DNA of 64,000 nucleotides from Desmodus rotundus (GCF_022682495.2 NC_071390.1:173377220-173441219); one strand, 5' to 3'; positions 34,775 through 45,890 are shown, numbered from the stretch's first letter. The notes: generated by a model from the sequence alone, not told the origin. A program made the numbers and translations.

Positions 34775-36715
34775 GAGATTAAGTAATGTTCTAAGTGCAG
34801 CAGGGGTAGTTGGGATTCCAAGACATTGTTTTAAAGACTCCTTGTGTGAGGTGAAGGCAAGGTCTCTAGTTTTGTTGTGTCTTGTTATGCAACCTCCTTT
34901 TACTACATCCAGTTTACTTAAAGCAGGTTGCATGCACACAGAGAGAGAGAGAGAAATATGCCCAAATTGCCTTGATATTCTGTGACATTTCCTTTGGGCA
35001 TCATTGTTGGGAGAAGGAGTAATGGAGAGAGGGGAGGGGGACAAGATGGGTAATCCACACTCCTGAATTTTTAAATTCCCCTAGACCAAGCACATTTGCA
35101 GTTTAAACTGTTTTTCTGTTGCACAAGTGGTTTAGAAACTAAGAAACAATACAGGGATGAGGATGCCGCAAACTGAGCCATAGGTTTTGAACCTAAAGGT
35201 TTTGAACCTAAAACAACAGTGGGTGTAGTGGGAGTGCAGCTCCTTAATTCTGCGTCTGGCAGGGTGCTCCCTGTGGTTAATGAGAGCCCAGTGCACAACA
35301 GCACCAGCAGGGAAACAATAGAGGCACACGTAATCACTATGCAAATGATTTCAGTAATGTAATAGAATGGACTGTCTGGTCGCTGCGGGGCAGACAATTC
35401 ACAGTGCTAATTGGGGCTTAGTCTGTTTTCAGAGAGTAAATAATAGTAATAGTAAAATAAGTCCAAACTAATATTAGGTTTGATGTTGCTTGTGATGAAG
35501 GAGAATGACCTGCTTCTGAAATTACATTTTCATGCAAAAGATAAACCCAACTTGCTGCCATCTCTACCAGAAGTAAAATGACTCTGGGTGAAAAATACCG
35601 GGAGCGGGATGATTCTGAGATGAAATTTAGGGTTTGAGAGGAGACGTCAGCAGTCGAGGGTCTCCGGGCCAGAAGACAGGTGTGGAGATAGACAACCTTT
35701 AATTCTCAGAGTTGCCCAAATGCACTCGGGCCGGACGTGGCAGCTCAGACCCTGGTGACCTGGGGGGAACACGGAAAAAGGAAACTGCCAGTAAGTCATC
35801 CTGAATCCCTTCCGCACCCCAGCCTCTCCTCCGTGACCCAAGTTTAAACTTAAGCTTACCAACTACTCCTTCCAATTGTCCTCACCCCGCGTGCCCCTCA
35901 CTGGCTCCTTCTCCCCAGGCATACTCACCTTGTGCCCACTCTGGGCACAGGAAAGCATGAGGTCCTGGCGCCCACCGCTCAAGCGCCCCACTTTCTACCT
36001 CCAGGCAGGAGGGCCCGAGGACTCCCAGCTTCAGCACCTCTCTCCCCACAATCTGTGCAGCCCTGGAGAGAGCACGTGTCCTGAGCTTGGCCAACCGCAC
36101 TCATGGTCTGGAGACTCAGAGGAAAGAGAGGCCGTTGGCCCACAGCGACGCCCTGATTTTGAGCTGTTCCTGCCGCTGCACCTCCCACGACAGACCCGTG
36201 TCTGTGACACCTCCATTCCCTGTTTAAACGCTTGGTCCAGCTTCCCTCCCTCTCCCATCCTCCCAACGTCCCTGTAGCACACTCGTCTTTTGTATGGTCT
36301 TGGCCAGAGTTACTGTTTTAGTGGCTTTTCCAGAAGAACCCCTAACGGATGCTAGATCTACGTGGCGCCCAGTGGAAGGGCGCGCTGGGGGAGATGTCAG
36401 GTGTGTCTGGCACTTCGGGGCCATTTCTGAGGATGGCTGGTGGGCGATTTCAGGTGCAAGTGTCCTGTGAGTATGTGACGTCATCAGAAGCGGGAGAGGC
36501 AGGGGGTGAAGAACCCCGGGGTTTGAACCTTACTTGCTCCCCTTCCCAGCTGCGTGGCCTCGGGCAAGCTGCTCGCAAGGGAAATGGGGGCGTGAGAATG
36601 CGATGCACCCCCGGCTGCTAGGAGAGCGCAGGAATCACGTGGGTGGAATTCACACAGCAGAGTCTGACACCAGCCAGTCCTGGAAGCGCGTGGAATGCGA
36701 TTCTTCCAAAAAACG
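34775..36715. other. unassigned intergenic sequence
   Basis: No gene recognised. Overlapping frames up to 133 codons (35876-36277) show no motif. A perfect 15-bp tandem duplication, AGGTTTTGAACCTAA twice, lies at 35182-35211. Confidence 0.5.
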
Positions 36716-36719
36716 GCTC

Positions 36720-36794
36720 TGGGTATTTTCACCTTAAACATTTTGGCTGTAAACATCTTTGTTGCAAGCATTTTCTTAGCAAACATTTTCACTG
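36720..36794. repeat. diverged 15-bp tandem repeat
   Basis: Five successive 15-mers align without gaps, on the theme TAAACATTTTGGCTG: units start at 36720, 36735, 36750, 36765 and 36780. In the minus frame they give a five-residue period (KMFA, KMLA, KMFT, KMFK), which is an effect of the DNA repeat. Following sequence to about 37080 has no further units. Confidence 0.85.
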
Positions 36795-37355
36795 CACAAC
36801 TAATTGGCCACGAGGCAATTTCACTGTAAAAGGTAAAATTACTGCCTGACGGTTTGCTTTACACTCGGCCGGCAATGTGCCCAAGCTAGCTGCCAGCTGG
36901 GTTTCATCTCTCCGTGGACGACGGGCTCGCGGGTGCTCCCATTTTCATACGTACTGTATAAACCTGAGCCTTCGTGATGGGCCGTAGAGTGAGGAGTAGA
37001 CTGGTGGTCTTAAAGCAGCAGGTGATAACGATTAGGTAAGAAGCCAGGTTGCATCCTGCACTAGAAAATGGTAACGCATCAGTCTGCGACCCCCGCCCCC
37101 CACCCCCCTCTTTTTCTACAGCCAGCCATAGGTTTGATTGCCCTTGTTCCAGGTAGAAAGGGATTTAGTTGCTAAATACCAAACGCACACACCCACACAC
37201 CTATTAGAGTGTGTAGACTGTGTGTGTGTGTATTTTTGAACACCGATTCGATTTATTTAGTGTTAAAAGGATTTTTCTATATCCTCTTGAGTCATTCTGG
37301 TACTCTACATTTTTCTACAAGACTAGGGAGCTATTTTTAATGTAGTACCATAACG
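36795..37355. other. unassigned intergenic sequence
   Basis: No gene. A C-rich run at 37088-37111 and CA/TG runs at 37184-37232 are simple sequence. Confidence 0.5.
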
Positions 37356-37356
37356 T

Positions 37357-37405
37357 TGTAAACTGTAACTTGTAACCTGTAACTTGTAACTTGTAAACTG
37401 TAACC
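37357..37405. repeat. heptamer tandem repeat (TGTAACT)7
   Basis: Seven head-to-tail 7-mers with no gaps. The units are TGTAAAC, TGTAACT, TGTAACC, TGTAACT, TGTAACT, TGTAAAC and TGTAACC. Confidence 0.95.
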
Positions 37406-37499
37406 CCTTCCGCATCTGCCCTTGTGATTCTTTTTTTTACTCCTAGTAGTAATTACCATTAATCATTGATATAAATGCCATTGCTAGAAATTTGACTAT

Positions 37500-38200
37500 T
37501 TTGTTAGTCTTTTCAAAAAAGCTTGTTTTAATCAATGTTTATTGACTCTATTATTATTTTTGTTTCCTATTTCATTCATTTCTTCTCTTTAGTTCTAACT
37601 TCTTTTCTTGCTGGAGGTTTATTCTGCCATTCTTTTTCTAACTTGTTGAATTAAACAGCTTTATTTTGTCATTTTATAGCTGCTTTCCTCTAAGAAATGT
37701 ATTAACTCCATACAGTATTGTGTTTGCTACGTCCCATTATATTTTATTTGTGGTGTTCTTTTTGTTTTTCAATTCTGAATATTGTGTAATTTTTCTTATA
37801 GTTTCTTTTTGAGACAGGCATTAACTTATTACTGTGATCTTTTAACTTAATTTTTAAACTATGTGGATTGTTTGCAGTATTGATCGCTGGACTGGTTGCA
37901 TACGGTCAATAGCATATTTACTTTCAGGTATTTGCTGAGACCTCTTTGTGGCTTTGTTTGTCTGTATTAGTTCTCTGATGGACTCAGGATGGTTCTATTG
38001 AGCCCATTTTGTACTGTTCAAATTTTCTAAGTCCTTAAAATAATCCTGTCTGCCTGATATATCAGATTCTGGAAAAGATATGTTATAAAAAAAGAAAAAG
38101 TTATGTTAATCTCTCTCACAATTAGTAAGAAATACCCATTTTCCCTTGAAATTCTTTAAATGGTTGTTGAAGTATTTTGAAAACAATGCTGTCAGGTGCA
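37500..38200 (-). repeat. old L1 ORF2-derived tract
   Basis: T-rich sequence in the order of L1 ORF2 read backwards: CTTCTTTTCTTGCTGGAGGT, GCTTTCCTCTAAGAAATGTA, TTTGCTACGTCCCATTATAT, a 'tgtggattgtttgcagtattg' stretch. It is very diverged and has no usable frame. Confidence 0.5.
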
Positions 38201-40505
38201 GATGAGCTCGGAACTATTCTCATTTCCTGGAAAACTGCTTAATCTCCTGTTATGTGGTTACCTTCCTTATCTTTAACATTAATATTTGCTGCTATGGAAA
38301 AACTAATATTAATTTTAATATAATATTAAGCTATTATTAGTAATTACTACTAGTGATGAGGTTAGTATTAACATTACTGTAATAGGTGTTTTTTTCTTTT
38401 ACATTATATAAAAAAGAGTGTTTCAGGAGTCAGGGCTGGTGGTGGGGCCGGCCTGCTGGGGAGGAGGGCCGAGCGTGCCCACTACGTTCAGTCCGTTCTC
38501 TGCTTGCCCCGCGTGTCCAGGCCTGGGACAGTGAGGCCCCACAGCCTGGGTGGCTGAGACTTTGCCCATAACCCCTTCTGGGTGTAGGTTTTAGGTGTCT
38601 TCTGTAAAGGGAGGGAGGTGCATTTTTGACAAGTCAGAGGTCATTTCTAGCTGAGAGAAATGCTGTGAACCTAGGAATCTTATTGCAGTGGTGATCTGCT
38701 TTCCATGTCCGGTAAATTTCAAGTGCTCAGTAGTTTGCAGAGAAAGTGAACAAACAAATCCCCAGGACGAGGCATGGGAAGGTGGGGTGAAGGGGATGCT
38801 GGGAAGGACACCAACATAGCAAGGTACCTGCTGGGAGGAGCCTGGCGGAGCAGGACCACTTCCTTTGCACAAACACTCAAACTAATCATGCCTCTCCTCC
38901 CCAGAAAGATTCTCCTTTGTATCTTTTTTTATCTCTAAAAAAACCTGAAACATTACAATTTTCAAAACAAAGCAAGCTATATGAGAGGATAAGGCATTCT
39001 TTAAACATAGCATGACTTTGAATTATATTTTAGTGCTCCAAAAATATAACTATGTAACTTTTAATCGGTTTTAAAAATCACATTATATAAGCCTCCTATT
39101 TTCTCGGAAATCTTGCCTATGCCAGTGTTTTTCTATAATGTTACATAAGTTGGGAGAAACCTAACACCAAAGTGCAGATACAAAGCCACGTCTGAATCCC
39201 TGACACCATCCTTCCACTGGTCCACTAGGTGGCAGTACAGGATAACAAATAATGATATTCCAAGGTGCTAAAACTGTGAAAGCTACTTTTAACAACAAAT
39301 GTCAGCTTCACAAAGATGCAAAAGAATAGAAAGAACTTTAGTGCTTTTCCAGCTTAACTTTAAAGGATGGTGGATCTATTAAAGGCATCCTTTCCCTCCA
39401 CACAATGTATTTTAAGTAAAACTTCTTGAGACAAAACTATAATGGATAGGAGGGTCAGAATGTTTGAGACATCTTTTCTTCATCGACACTTAGCTAAAAG
39501 AAAGGAAAAGTCACCTCTAAACAAAGAGAGCTTTCAATGGATACCAGCAGGCAGGTATAATGAAGCCTTTCTCAAGACTAGATTGACTTTTATTTGGCAA
39601 CTAGCGATCTAGAAAAGAAAATCGAAATTTTAACTTGGGAAGCACACCAATGCAACTGAGATGCTCAAGGCCACAGGAGGCAAACTGGCGTGCTACAAGT
39701 TCAGGATGTGACCACGTTTTGTCTGGTCTGAAGAGTGTGAGTGTGGACAGGGGGTGTTTTTAAGACTTTCCTGTGTTTCAATTTGAGCGGTTTCATACAA
39801 AAATCCAGATTCCTGGCTTCCCTGGAGCATCCAGAAGACCTGCCTGTATTTTCACATGTAACGCAAGGCTGGAATCAAGTGGTGACTTCCCCCTGTAACC
39901 AAGCAAGAGGCCTCCAGTTTTTCCTGTTCGCTATCCCAGCTCTATTCGTTTTCAGGCCGCAGTGCTTGAGTTCTGGCTAAGAATGCACAGCCGAGCCTCA
40001 CATCCAAGCAAACGTTTTTGTGGAAAGTCACAGAGGTATAATAAGTGAGCTGTGGAAGAACTGAGCCAGCTGGGCTGTGGGCTCAGGAAACAAGTTAGAG
40101 GCAAACAAAGGGCCTTTGGAGCTGAGGAGAAAGAAAGGAAGGACCCATGTGCCTGGGGGGAGGCCAGAAAGGCTGGGCTGGGCTTCAGAGAGAGAGCATG
40201 CTAGGAAAGGAGCCGGTGGGGTAGGGGAGAGCCACTGCTGGGCCTCTGTCCTGAGGGGGTTTATCTGCGCTCTAAAGGCAGAGATCTGAGGGGAGGTCCC
40301 AGGGGAGGGTCTCGTGGGAATATTCATTAGCTTCCCAGGTGTGTCCTTTCAGGGTCTCTACTCTTGGGCAGGGGGTCATCAGTCATTGCATCTGGTCCTG
40401 ATGTCAGCCACGGTGTCAGGTTGTCTGGTTTTGCTGCTTTTCTGGGCCTGGAGCTAAAACGCAGCTGAGGCCTAGATGTCATCTCCAGTTAGACCAAAAA
40501 TGACT
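38201..40505. other. unassigned, AT-rich then single-copy-looking sequence
   Basis: 38270-38390 is AT-rich with short self-complementary pieces. From 38400 to 40500 I recognise no gene or repeat family, and the largest frame is 99 codons without motif. Confidence 0.45.
39222..39236 (+). promoter_or_regulatory. CTCF-like motif
   Basis: CCACTAGGTGGCAGT is a good match to the CTCF core (CCACNAGGGGGCGCT pattern with common variants). It lies outside any recognised repeat. Function is not shown by the sequence. Confidence 0.5.
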
Positions 40506-40508
40506 CCC

Positions 40509-40737
40509 TGTTAGCTAACATAAGACTTTTTAAAAAAGATCTTATTTATATATTTTTAGAAAGAGGAGAAGGGAGGGAGAAAGAGAAGGACAGAAACCTT
40601 GATGCAAGACAGAAGCATCAATCAGTTGCTCCTGTACACACCCCGATTGAGGACCAAACCCACAACCCAGGCATGTGCCCCAACTGGTGACCCTTCAATT
40701 TGTGGGACAAGCCCACCCAACTGAGCCACGCTGGTCC
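40509..40737 (-). mobile_element. VES-like SINE, diverged
   Basis: On the minus strand it begins GGACCAGCGTGGCTCAGTTG, continues with GGGGCACATGCCTGGGTTGT and ends in a CT-rich stretch and short AT-rich tail. It differs from the other three copies along its middle, suggesting an older subfamily. No duplication is visible. Confidence 0.85.
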
Positions 40738-40864
40738 TCATGCTGTCAGAACCTCACTGTTCTGAGCGCTCAGTGCAAGGGCTTGAATGGGAGTCCTATG
40801 AGGCTATTCTCTGGCCCCTGTATCTCCTCTAAAGGGGTCTTTGTGGAGAGCAGCACCAATCAAA

Positions 40865-41680
40865 TGGTGTTGGTCTGGTCGAGATAGCATAAAGTGTATA
40901 AAACAAAATGGAGTCACTCATGTCAACCGAGATGGCTGCCAGTCAGCCAGGACACTTTGGTTCAAGAGGGAAACTACCTAAGTCAGAGCAGACACATCTG
41001 GCAAGGAGACTCACCCAATATATCTGCACACGTGATCAGAGCAGCCCTGTCTGCAGAGCGGGACCACCCAGAGAAGGGCTCCTGGGGAGATTCCCCACTT
41101 GCCAGCAGGGGTGTGAAGACATTTAACAAAGGACCCAGAAGGGTGGAGTGCACCACTCTCAAGGGTATAACTGAGGCAGGCTCCAGACCACTGCGGAGAC
41201 AGCCATGCTCCACACACCCGAGTGCTGCTCCACGCCACTGATCTCCCTTGGCCTTGGCCACTGGAGGCTCTGCCCTGCTGGACTGAGGACTCCGTCTGCC
41301 CTGCTGCCCACCTGGCTCCAGAGACCCTTCCTTGCAGGACGCTGACAACTCCCTTGTCCACCGTGCTGTCTCCTGGACCCACAGACTGAGACTCTGAGAC
41401 TCAGGTTCATTATTCCCCAATTCTCTCGTGTGATGTTAGTACTGATTGTTTCTGAGTGATTAGTGTTGTTATTGGGTTAGTATGAATCTAGAGTGAATCT
41501 GCATTAACAAAAGCTGAGAGAACCTTCGTTAATAGAAGCCAAGTGAATAGCAGTCACCTGTGTTGGCTCCCAGCTATTTCTCTGTGCTGGTGTCACCTGC
41601 GGGACGGGTGGTCGTACAGACATCTTGGCGATTTCAGTTCTTAAGGCCTGGACCAGACATCTGAGCAGGGATTGAAGACT
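40865..41680 (+). repeat. possible retroviral LTR-like sequence
   Basis: The segment includes ATAAAACAAAATGGAGTCAC and CCGAGATGGCTGCCAGTCAG, phrases common in gammaretrovirus-type LTRs of mammals, and a GGTATAACTGAG box near 41164. I find no clear TG...CA ends or duplications, so the call is tentative. The 145-codon minus frame inside has no retroviral motif. Confidence 0.35.
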
Positions 41681-41686
41681 GACTTA

Positions 41687-42348
41687 TGAGGTCTGTCCGG
41701 AAAAAGTCCAGCCATTGTTAATATAACAAGAACGGCTTGTGCAATATCGATATAACCTGGCAGCCAAGGAGAGTGGACTAGAATGTGCATGTGTGAACAA
41801 TGATGACCTCACTGTACTAGTCAGTGGGGGTGGTAGACACCACTGAGCGAGCATGTGTACTGTGTGGCTGTCACATTCAAAATGATTGAGTAGAACAATG
41901 AAGCTGCATCAGATTTTCCATTAACGTTCCATGACCATTCCTCCATGGAAACTATTCAGATGACTCAGAAGGCCGCAGCTGTGGGCAACTGGAGATTGGC
42001 AGCTTCGTCATGACAACACGCCCGCTCACGCGGAGATTTTGGTGAAACATCAAATCACCCAGGGGACTCAGCTGCCCTACAGCCCAGATTTGGCACCCTG
42101 TGGCTTCTGGCTTTTCCCAAAACTAAAATCACCTTTGAAAGGGAAGAGATTTCAGACCGTTGATGAGATTCAGGAAAGTGCAACGGGCAGCTGATGGCGA
42201 CTGGGAGAACTGTGTGAGGTCCCACGGTGGCTACTTTGAAGGGGAGTGAGATGTCATTGTCCTATGTACAGCATTTCATGTATCTTCTTTGATAAATGTC
42301 TCTACTTTTCACATTACATGCCTGGACACTGTCTGGACAGACATTGCA
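41687..42348 (+). mobile_element. mariner deletion derivative
   Basis: Left end GGTCTGTCCGGAAAAAGTCC and right end GGACACTGTCTGGACAGAC are imperfect inverted repeats, bordered by TA at 41685-41686 and 42349-42350. About 660 bp remain of an expected 1.3 kb. The 5' half of the transposase gene is mostly gone; the 3' half is still readable. It cannot move on its own. Confidence 0.9.
41997..42194 (+). pseudogene. mariner transposase C-terminal remnant
   Basis: An open stretch of 65 codons plus a stop reads WQLRHDNTPAHAEILVKHQ, then LPYSPDLAPCGFWLFPKLKS, then a GKRFQTVDEIQESATG segment. HDN-PAH carries the second catalytic aspartate. SPDLAPC-F matches the block with the third catalytic aspartate, but the aspartate normally after LAPC reads glycine here. 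There is no start codon or N-terminal half, and a frame change just upstream (around 41985-41997) breaks the join to the preceding sequence. Confidence 0.9.
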
Positions 42349-42350
42349 TA

Positions 42351-43598
42351 GGAAAGACTATACAGCGAACGTAATCTGGAGGCCGTCTACCACATGACTA
42401 GCGGCACGCCAGGGGAGGAAAGGCCAAGGGAGGGTCCAAACCACACGGCCAGTGATACGAATGGCCAGAGGTTCTAACCGTATGACCAGCAATATGCTAG
42501 GGCAGGAAAGGTCACCCTGGGGGCTGGCAAGGTCCTTGTTCTCCCACTTTTGCCTATGGCTTGGTCCCCTGGGCATTCCACCCTGGTGACCTTCTGTACC
42601 TGGCCTGTGTCCCCCTCTGCTCATGTCTGTCTCACCACCTGCTACAGATACAGCTGTTGTCTGCACCCTTTAGTGCGTGATTCATGGGTGATTGTGGCCA
42701 GCACGCCCCATGCTGTCTGCACTAGTACAAAATGAGGACTCAATACAAGTGCAAGGAATTCTCAGCCTTTCCATCCACACGCTTCACACTCCAATCTATC
42801 GCTCTTTAGCACACCTGCCTTTCTCCCCATTCTCCCCAGTCCAAAGACACCAAATATCCGCACACCATGGGGTTTACGTGAACACCCTGTCAGCCGTAAG
42901 CACCTAATTGCTATGAAATGTTAACTGCAGAGCACACGGCATGTTTTTGTCTAAAGAGTTCCATTTTCACCCCGTGAGCCAGGACCTGGGGGGAAGGTGG
43001 GAAGACAAGGGCGCACACAGCAGGGAATCTGGTTGGGGGTGTGGGGGGTGGGGGGGAGTGGGAAAGGGAATCCGGGAAACCTATTTTTTGATATAGAAGG
43101 GAAGAAGGGCTGAAAATAGAGGTGTTCTGAGGAGGAGACTACAGATTCAGTGGCCTTTATTCTCCGCATAGCAGGAGGTAAAGGGTACAGAGCAAGTTGG
43201 GGCTTTGACAGCCACTGCGAGGACTGGGAAACACGCTCACCACTGGATGGCACTAGTGAGTCAGCTCAGGCAGAAGTCGTCCTTTCCATTCAGTCTCGAG
43301 TCAAAACGTGTCTCTAACGCCCTGAGAGCCTGGACCTGCTCTCTGCCTTTCCCGGGCAGACGCTGGAGCACTTTGAAAGGCAGAAGATACACACCCTCAC
43401 ACACACACTATATGCCTCTGGGTGGTGAGAACACAGAGGTGCTGCTATCTTCGCGTTACTCTACATGCGCAAGTCTCCGCCTTTCCACTTAACACCTCCA
43501 CCTGCAGCTGTTCCTCAAAGAGCAGCAGTTTTGCCATCTTGGCAATTTTCTCTTGGAAATAGACAAATAACAAAAAATTAGTAATTCTTCACCGTACT
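42351..43598. other. unassigned intergenic sequence
   Basis: No gene recognised. A strong G-rich run at 43034-43069 on the plus strand has five or more tracts of three or more Gs. Confidence 0.5.
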
Positions 43599-43601
43599 TT
43601 A

Positions 43602-43913
43602 TGTGATGGTTAATTTTTATGTGTCAGTTTGGCTGAGCTGCTGTGCCCAGATATTTGGTTGAACATTATCCTAGGCATTCTGCAAAGGTGCTTTCGGGGT
43701 GAGATTAACACATAAGTTGGCGGACTGGCGGTAAAGTAGACGACGGGCCTCCCTAGTGCGGGTGGGCCTCGCTGAATCAGTTGAAGGCCTGAGTAGAAAA
43801 AAGCTGACCTTGCTCGCCTATGCCAGAAGGAATCCAGGCAGCAGGCTGGCTTTGGACTTGAATTACAGCTCATCTCTGGGTCTCCAGCCTGCTGGTCTAC
43901 CCTGAAGATTTTG
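43602..43913 (+). mobile_element. MLT2-type ERVL LTR, left part
   Basis: GATGGTTAATTTTTATGTGT, GTGCCCAGATATTTGGTTGA, GGTGAGATTAACACATAAGT, CTGAATCAGTTGAAGGCCTG and CTCTGGGTCTCCAGCCTGCT are in the order of an MLT2 LTR. It breaks off in GAAGATTTTG where another LTR is inserted. Confidence 0.85.
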
Positions 43914-44502
43914 TGTAGGGAACTGTTCCACACGTGGGAAAGGTAGCCCAGCTCCGTCCTACTTGGAAAGGCCAGTGGGTGCAAGGTTCGGCAGGCAGGA
44001 TCCACACCCATGGACATGTTCTCCTGTGGGAAATCAGGCCTGCACTGTACCTAGGCTGCTATGAGACTTGCTTTTGCTAAAACTCCCTCACCCTGCATTG
44101 AGGCAGCAAATGTTTACTGAGTATCTTTAACTTCCTAAAGTCTGTGCTAAATCTCCCAAGTATGGAGTGTAACCAGTTCAACCACTTTCCTCCTTGAGCT
44201 GTAATCTCCTTCTCTTTGAAGTAATTAGCAGCATTCTGTCCTTTGTTGTCTGTAAAAGGTAATCACCTACAGTGAACCTGTGCATAGTAAATGAGGACCA
44301 TCCTGGATGTAATGTGCCCAGAAAAGCAATAAAAGCCTATCCAGCAGGGGTAGGCACTCTCTTGGGCTCTCTCTAGCCCTCTCGCTCTCTCTCCCTTAGA
44401 CAGTGGCCATAAGTCCCTTCTTTTCCACGGGATTTCTGTAGTCCCTGTGTATTTGTCTATTGCTGCCACAGCACAGGATCCTGCTGGCCAGGATCCGCAT
44501 CA
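43914..44502 (+). mobile_element. solo endogenous retrovirus LTR nested in MLT2
   Basis: Begins TGTAGGGAACTG and ends GATCCGCATCA, with AATAAA at 44328-44333. It aligns along its length with the LTR at 4898-5443, sharing TGTTTACTGAGTATCTTTA and CAATAAAAGCCT, at perhaps three quarters identity by eye. The host MLT2 resumes with TTTTGGACTC, giving a TTTTG duplication (ATTTTG if one base was lost). No viral genes remain. Confidence 0.87.
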
Positions 44503-44690
44503 TTTTGGACTCACTGAGACTCCACCATTGCGTAACCAATCAATTCTTTAAAACAGATCAATAAGTGATAGATAGATAGGTAGATAGATTTAAAGATAGA
44601 TAAAAGATACAAGGACTAAAGAGACAGAGATGGAGACTGAGACATCTGTTGGTTTTATTTCCCTAGGGAACCTTGGCTAACACACTGCGT
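44503..44690 (+). mobile_element. MLT2-type ERVL LTR, right part
   Basis: Continues the interrupted MLT2 with TTTTGGACTCACTGAGACTC, CAATTCTTTAAAACAGATCA, a GATA-type simple repeat (44566-44603) at the place where MLT2 copies often carry one, then CCCTAGGGAACCTTGGCTAA and the end CACACTG. Confidence 0.8.
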
Positions 44691-45135
44691 AAAAAGTACT
44701 TTCGCATCAGCTAACCGGTAGGCAGATTGGGGAAGTCGTTTCTGTGAATCAGTTTATACAGCCTTTTCAAACTTCTCTTCCTTGGAAAAGGACATCAATG
44801 TTTGTCCTTCTTCCCTCATTTCTCCTTACCACTTGTCATTTCCAACCTCTAATCCTACAGAGTCCACTGAATGTTCATGATACCTAGTATATCAATATAG
44901 ATCTTGAACGTGTTACACAAATTATGTTAAGACTCAATGCATTGGTTACACTTTTAAAAAATAATTAGTGGCCAGGAGCTTGTTTATTCCCTAACTTTCC
45001 ACTGTTCTCAAAAAAGTGACTTTTATTCAAAGAATGCGAGGTTTTAAAACACCAGTTGAGAAAAAATATTCCTAAAGTGAATTTGAAATTCAGCATTGAA
45101 TCTCTTGAGAATGATGAGGATTTGTTGGTATAAAA
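44691..45135. other. unassigned intergenic sequence
   Basis: Nothing recognised; AT-rich single-copy-looking sequence. Confidence 0.5.
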
Positions 45136-45148
45136 ATGACTAATAAAA

Positions 45149-45359
45149 GCCCTGGCTGGTGTGGCGCAGTGGATTGAGTGCAGGTCTGCCAACCACAGTG
45201 TCACCAGTTCCATTCCCAGTCAGGGCACATGCCTGGGTTGTGGGCCAGGTCCCCAGTAGTGGGTGCTTCAGAGGCAGCCACACACTGATGTTTCTCTCCC
45301 TCTCTTTCTCCCTCCTTTCCCCTCTCTCTAAAAAGAGATAAAATCTTAAAAAAAAAAAG
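45149..45359 (+). mobile_element. VES SINE (bat tRNA-derived)
   Basis: GCCCTGGCTGGTGTGGCGCA head, CAGTCAGGGCACATGCCTGG, CT-rich 3' part and a poly(A) tail ending near 45359. A duplication ATGACTAATAA / ATGTCTAATAA (45136-45146 and 45360-45370, one mismatch) frames it. Confidence 0.97.
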
Positions 45360-45370
45360 ATGTCTAATAA

Positions 45371-45890
45371 TGCATTTTCAAGAACAGCAACAGCTAGGGC
45401 TGACATAATTGGCAACTCACACACATATTTCCAAAAACGTACAGCCTTTTAAGCCCATGAAATAATACTAGCACCTTTCTCACCCTGCTGAGCCCCCAGG
45501 GTCTTTTCCTGGATGCAGCTCATTGACAGATCAACCCTTGTTCGTGTGTTTAGGACGAGGCACAAACGGGGAGAACAAAACACTGTGGGATGTGGTCTCA
45601 TCCACTCTAGTTACGTAGCTGCTTCAGATCGTTGGGGCCAATACAGCCGACCCAGATGTTAAAACAGCCAGATGCTTTTGTGCTTGCTGGAAAACATCTG
45701 CTACACTACGCAGACCCCTTCCCCCTACAACCCCCCTTCATTTGTGGGGAACTTGTCATACACTATAACTAGCTTTAAGCTTCAGCTAAAATTCTAAGAA
45801 ACAGGAAGCATCCCATTTTTCATCATATCTACTTTATTTTTAAATTTTTTTTTGGCATCACATTTATTAGCCCTTTATGACCTCCATGCA
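45371..45890. other. unassigned intergenic sequence
   Basis: Nothing recognised. Confidence 0.5.

Noticed and set aside
36484..36792. Minus-strand frame with a five-residue KMF-type period
   Set aside because: The period is imposed by the 15-bp DNA tandem repeat.
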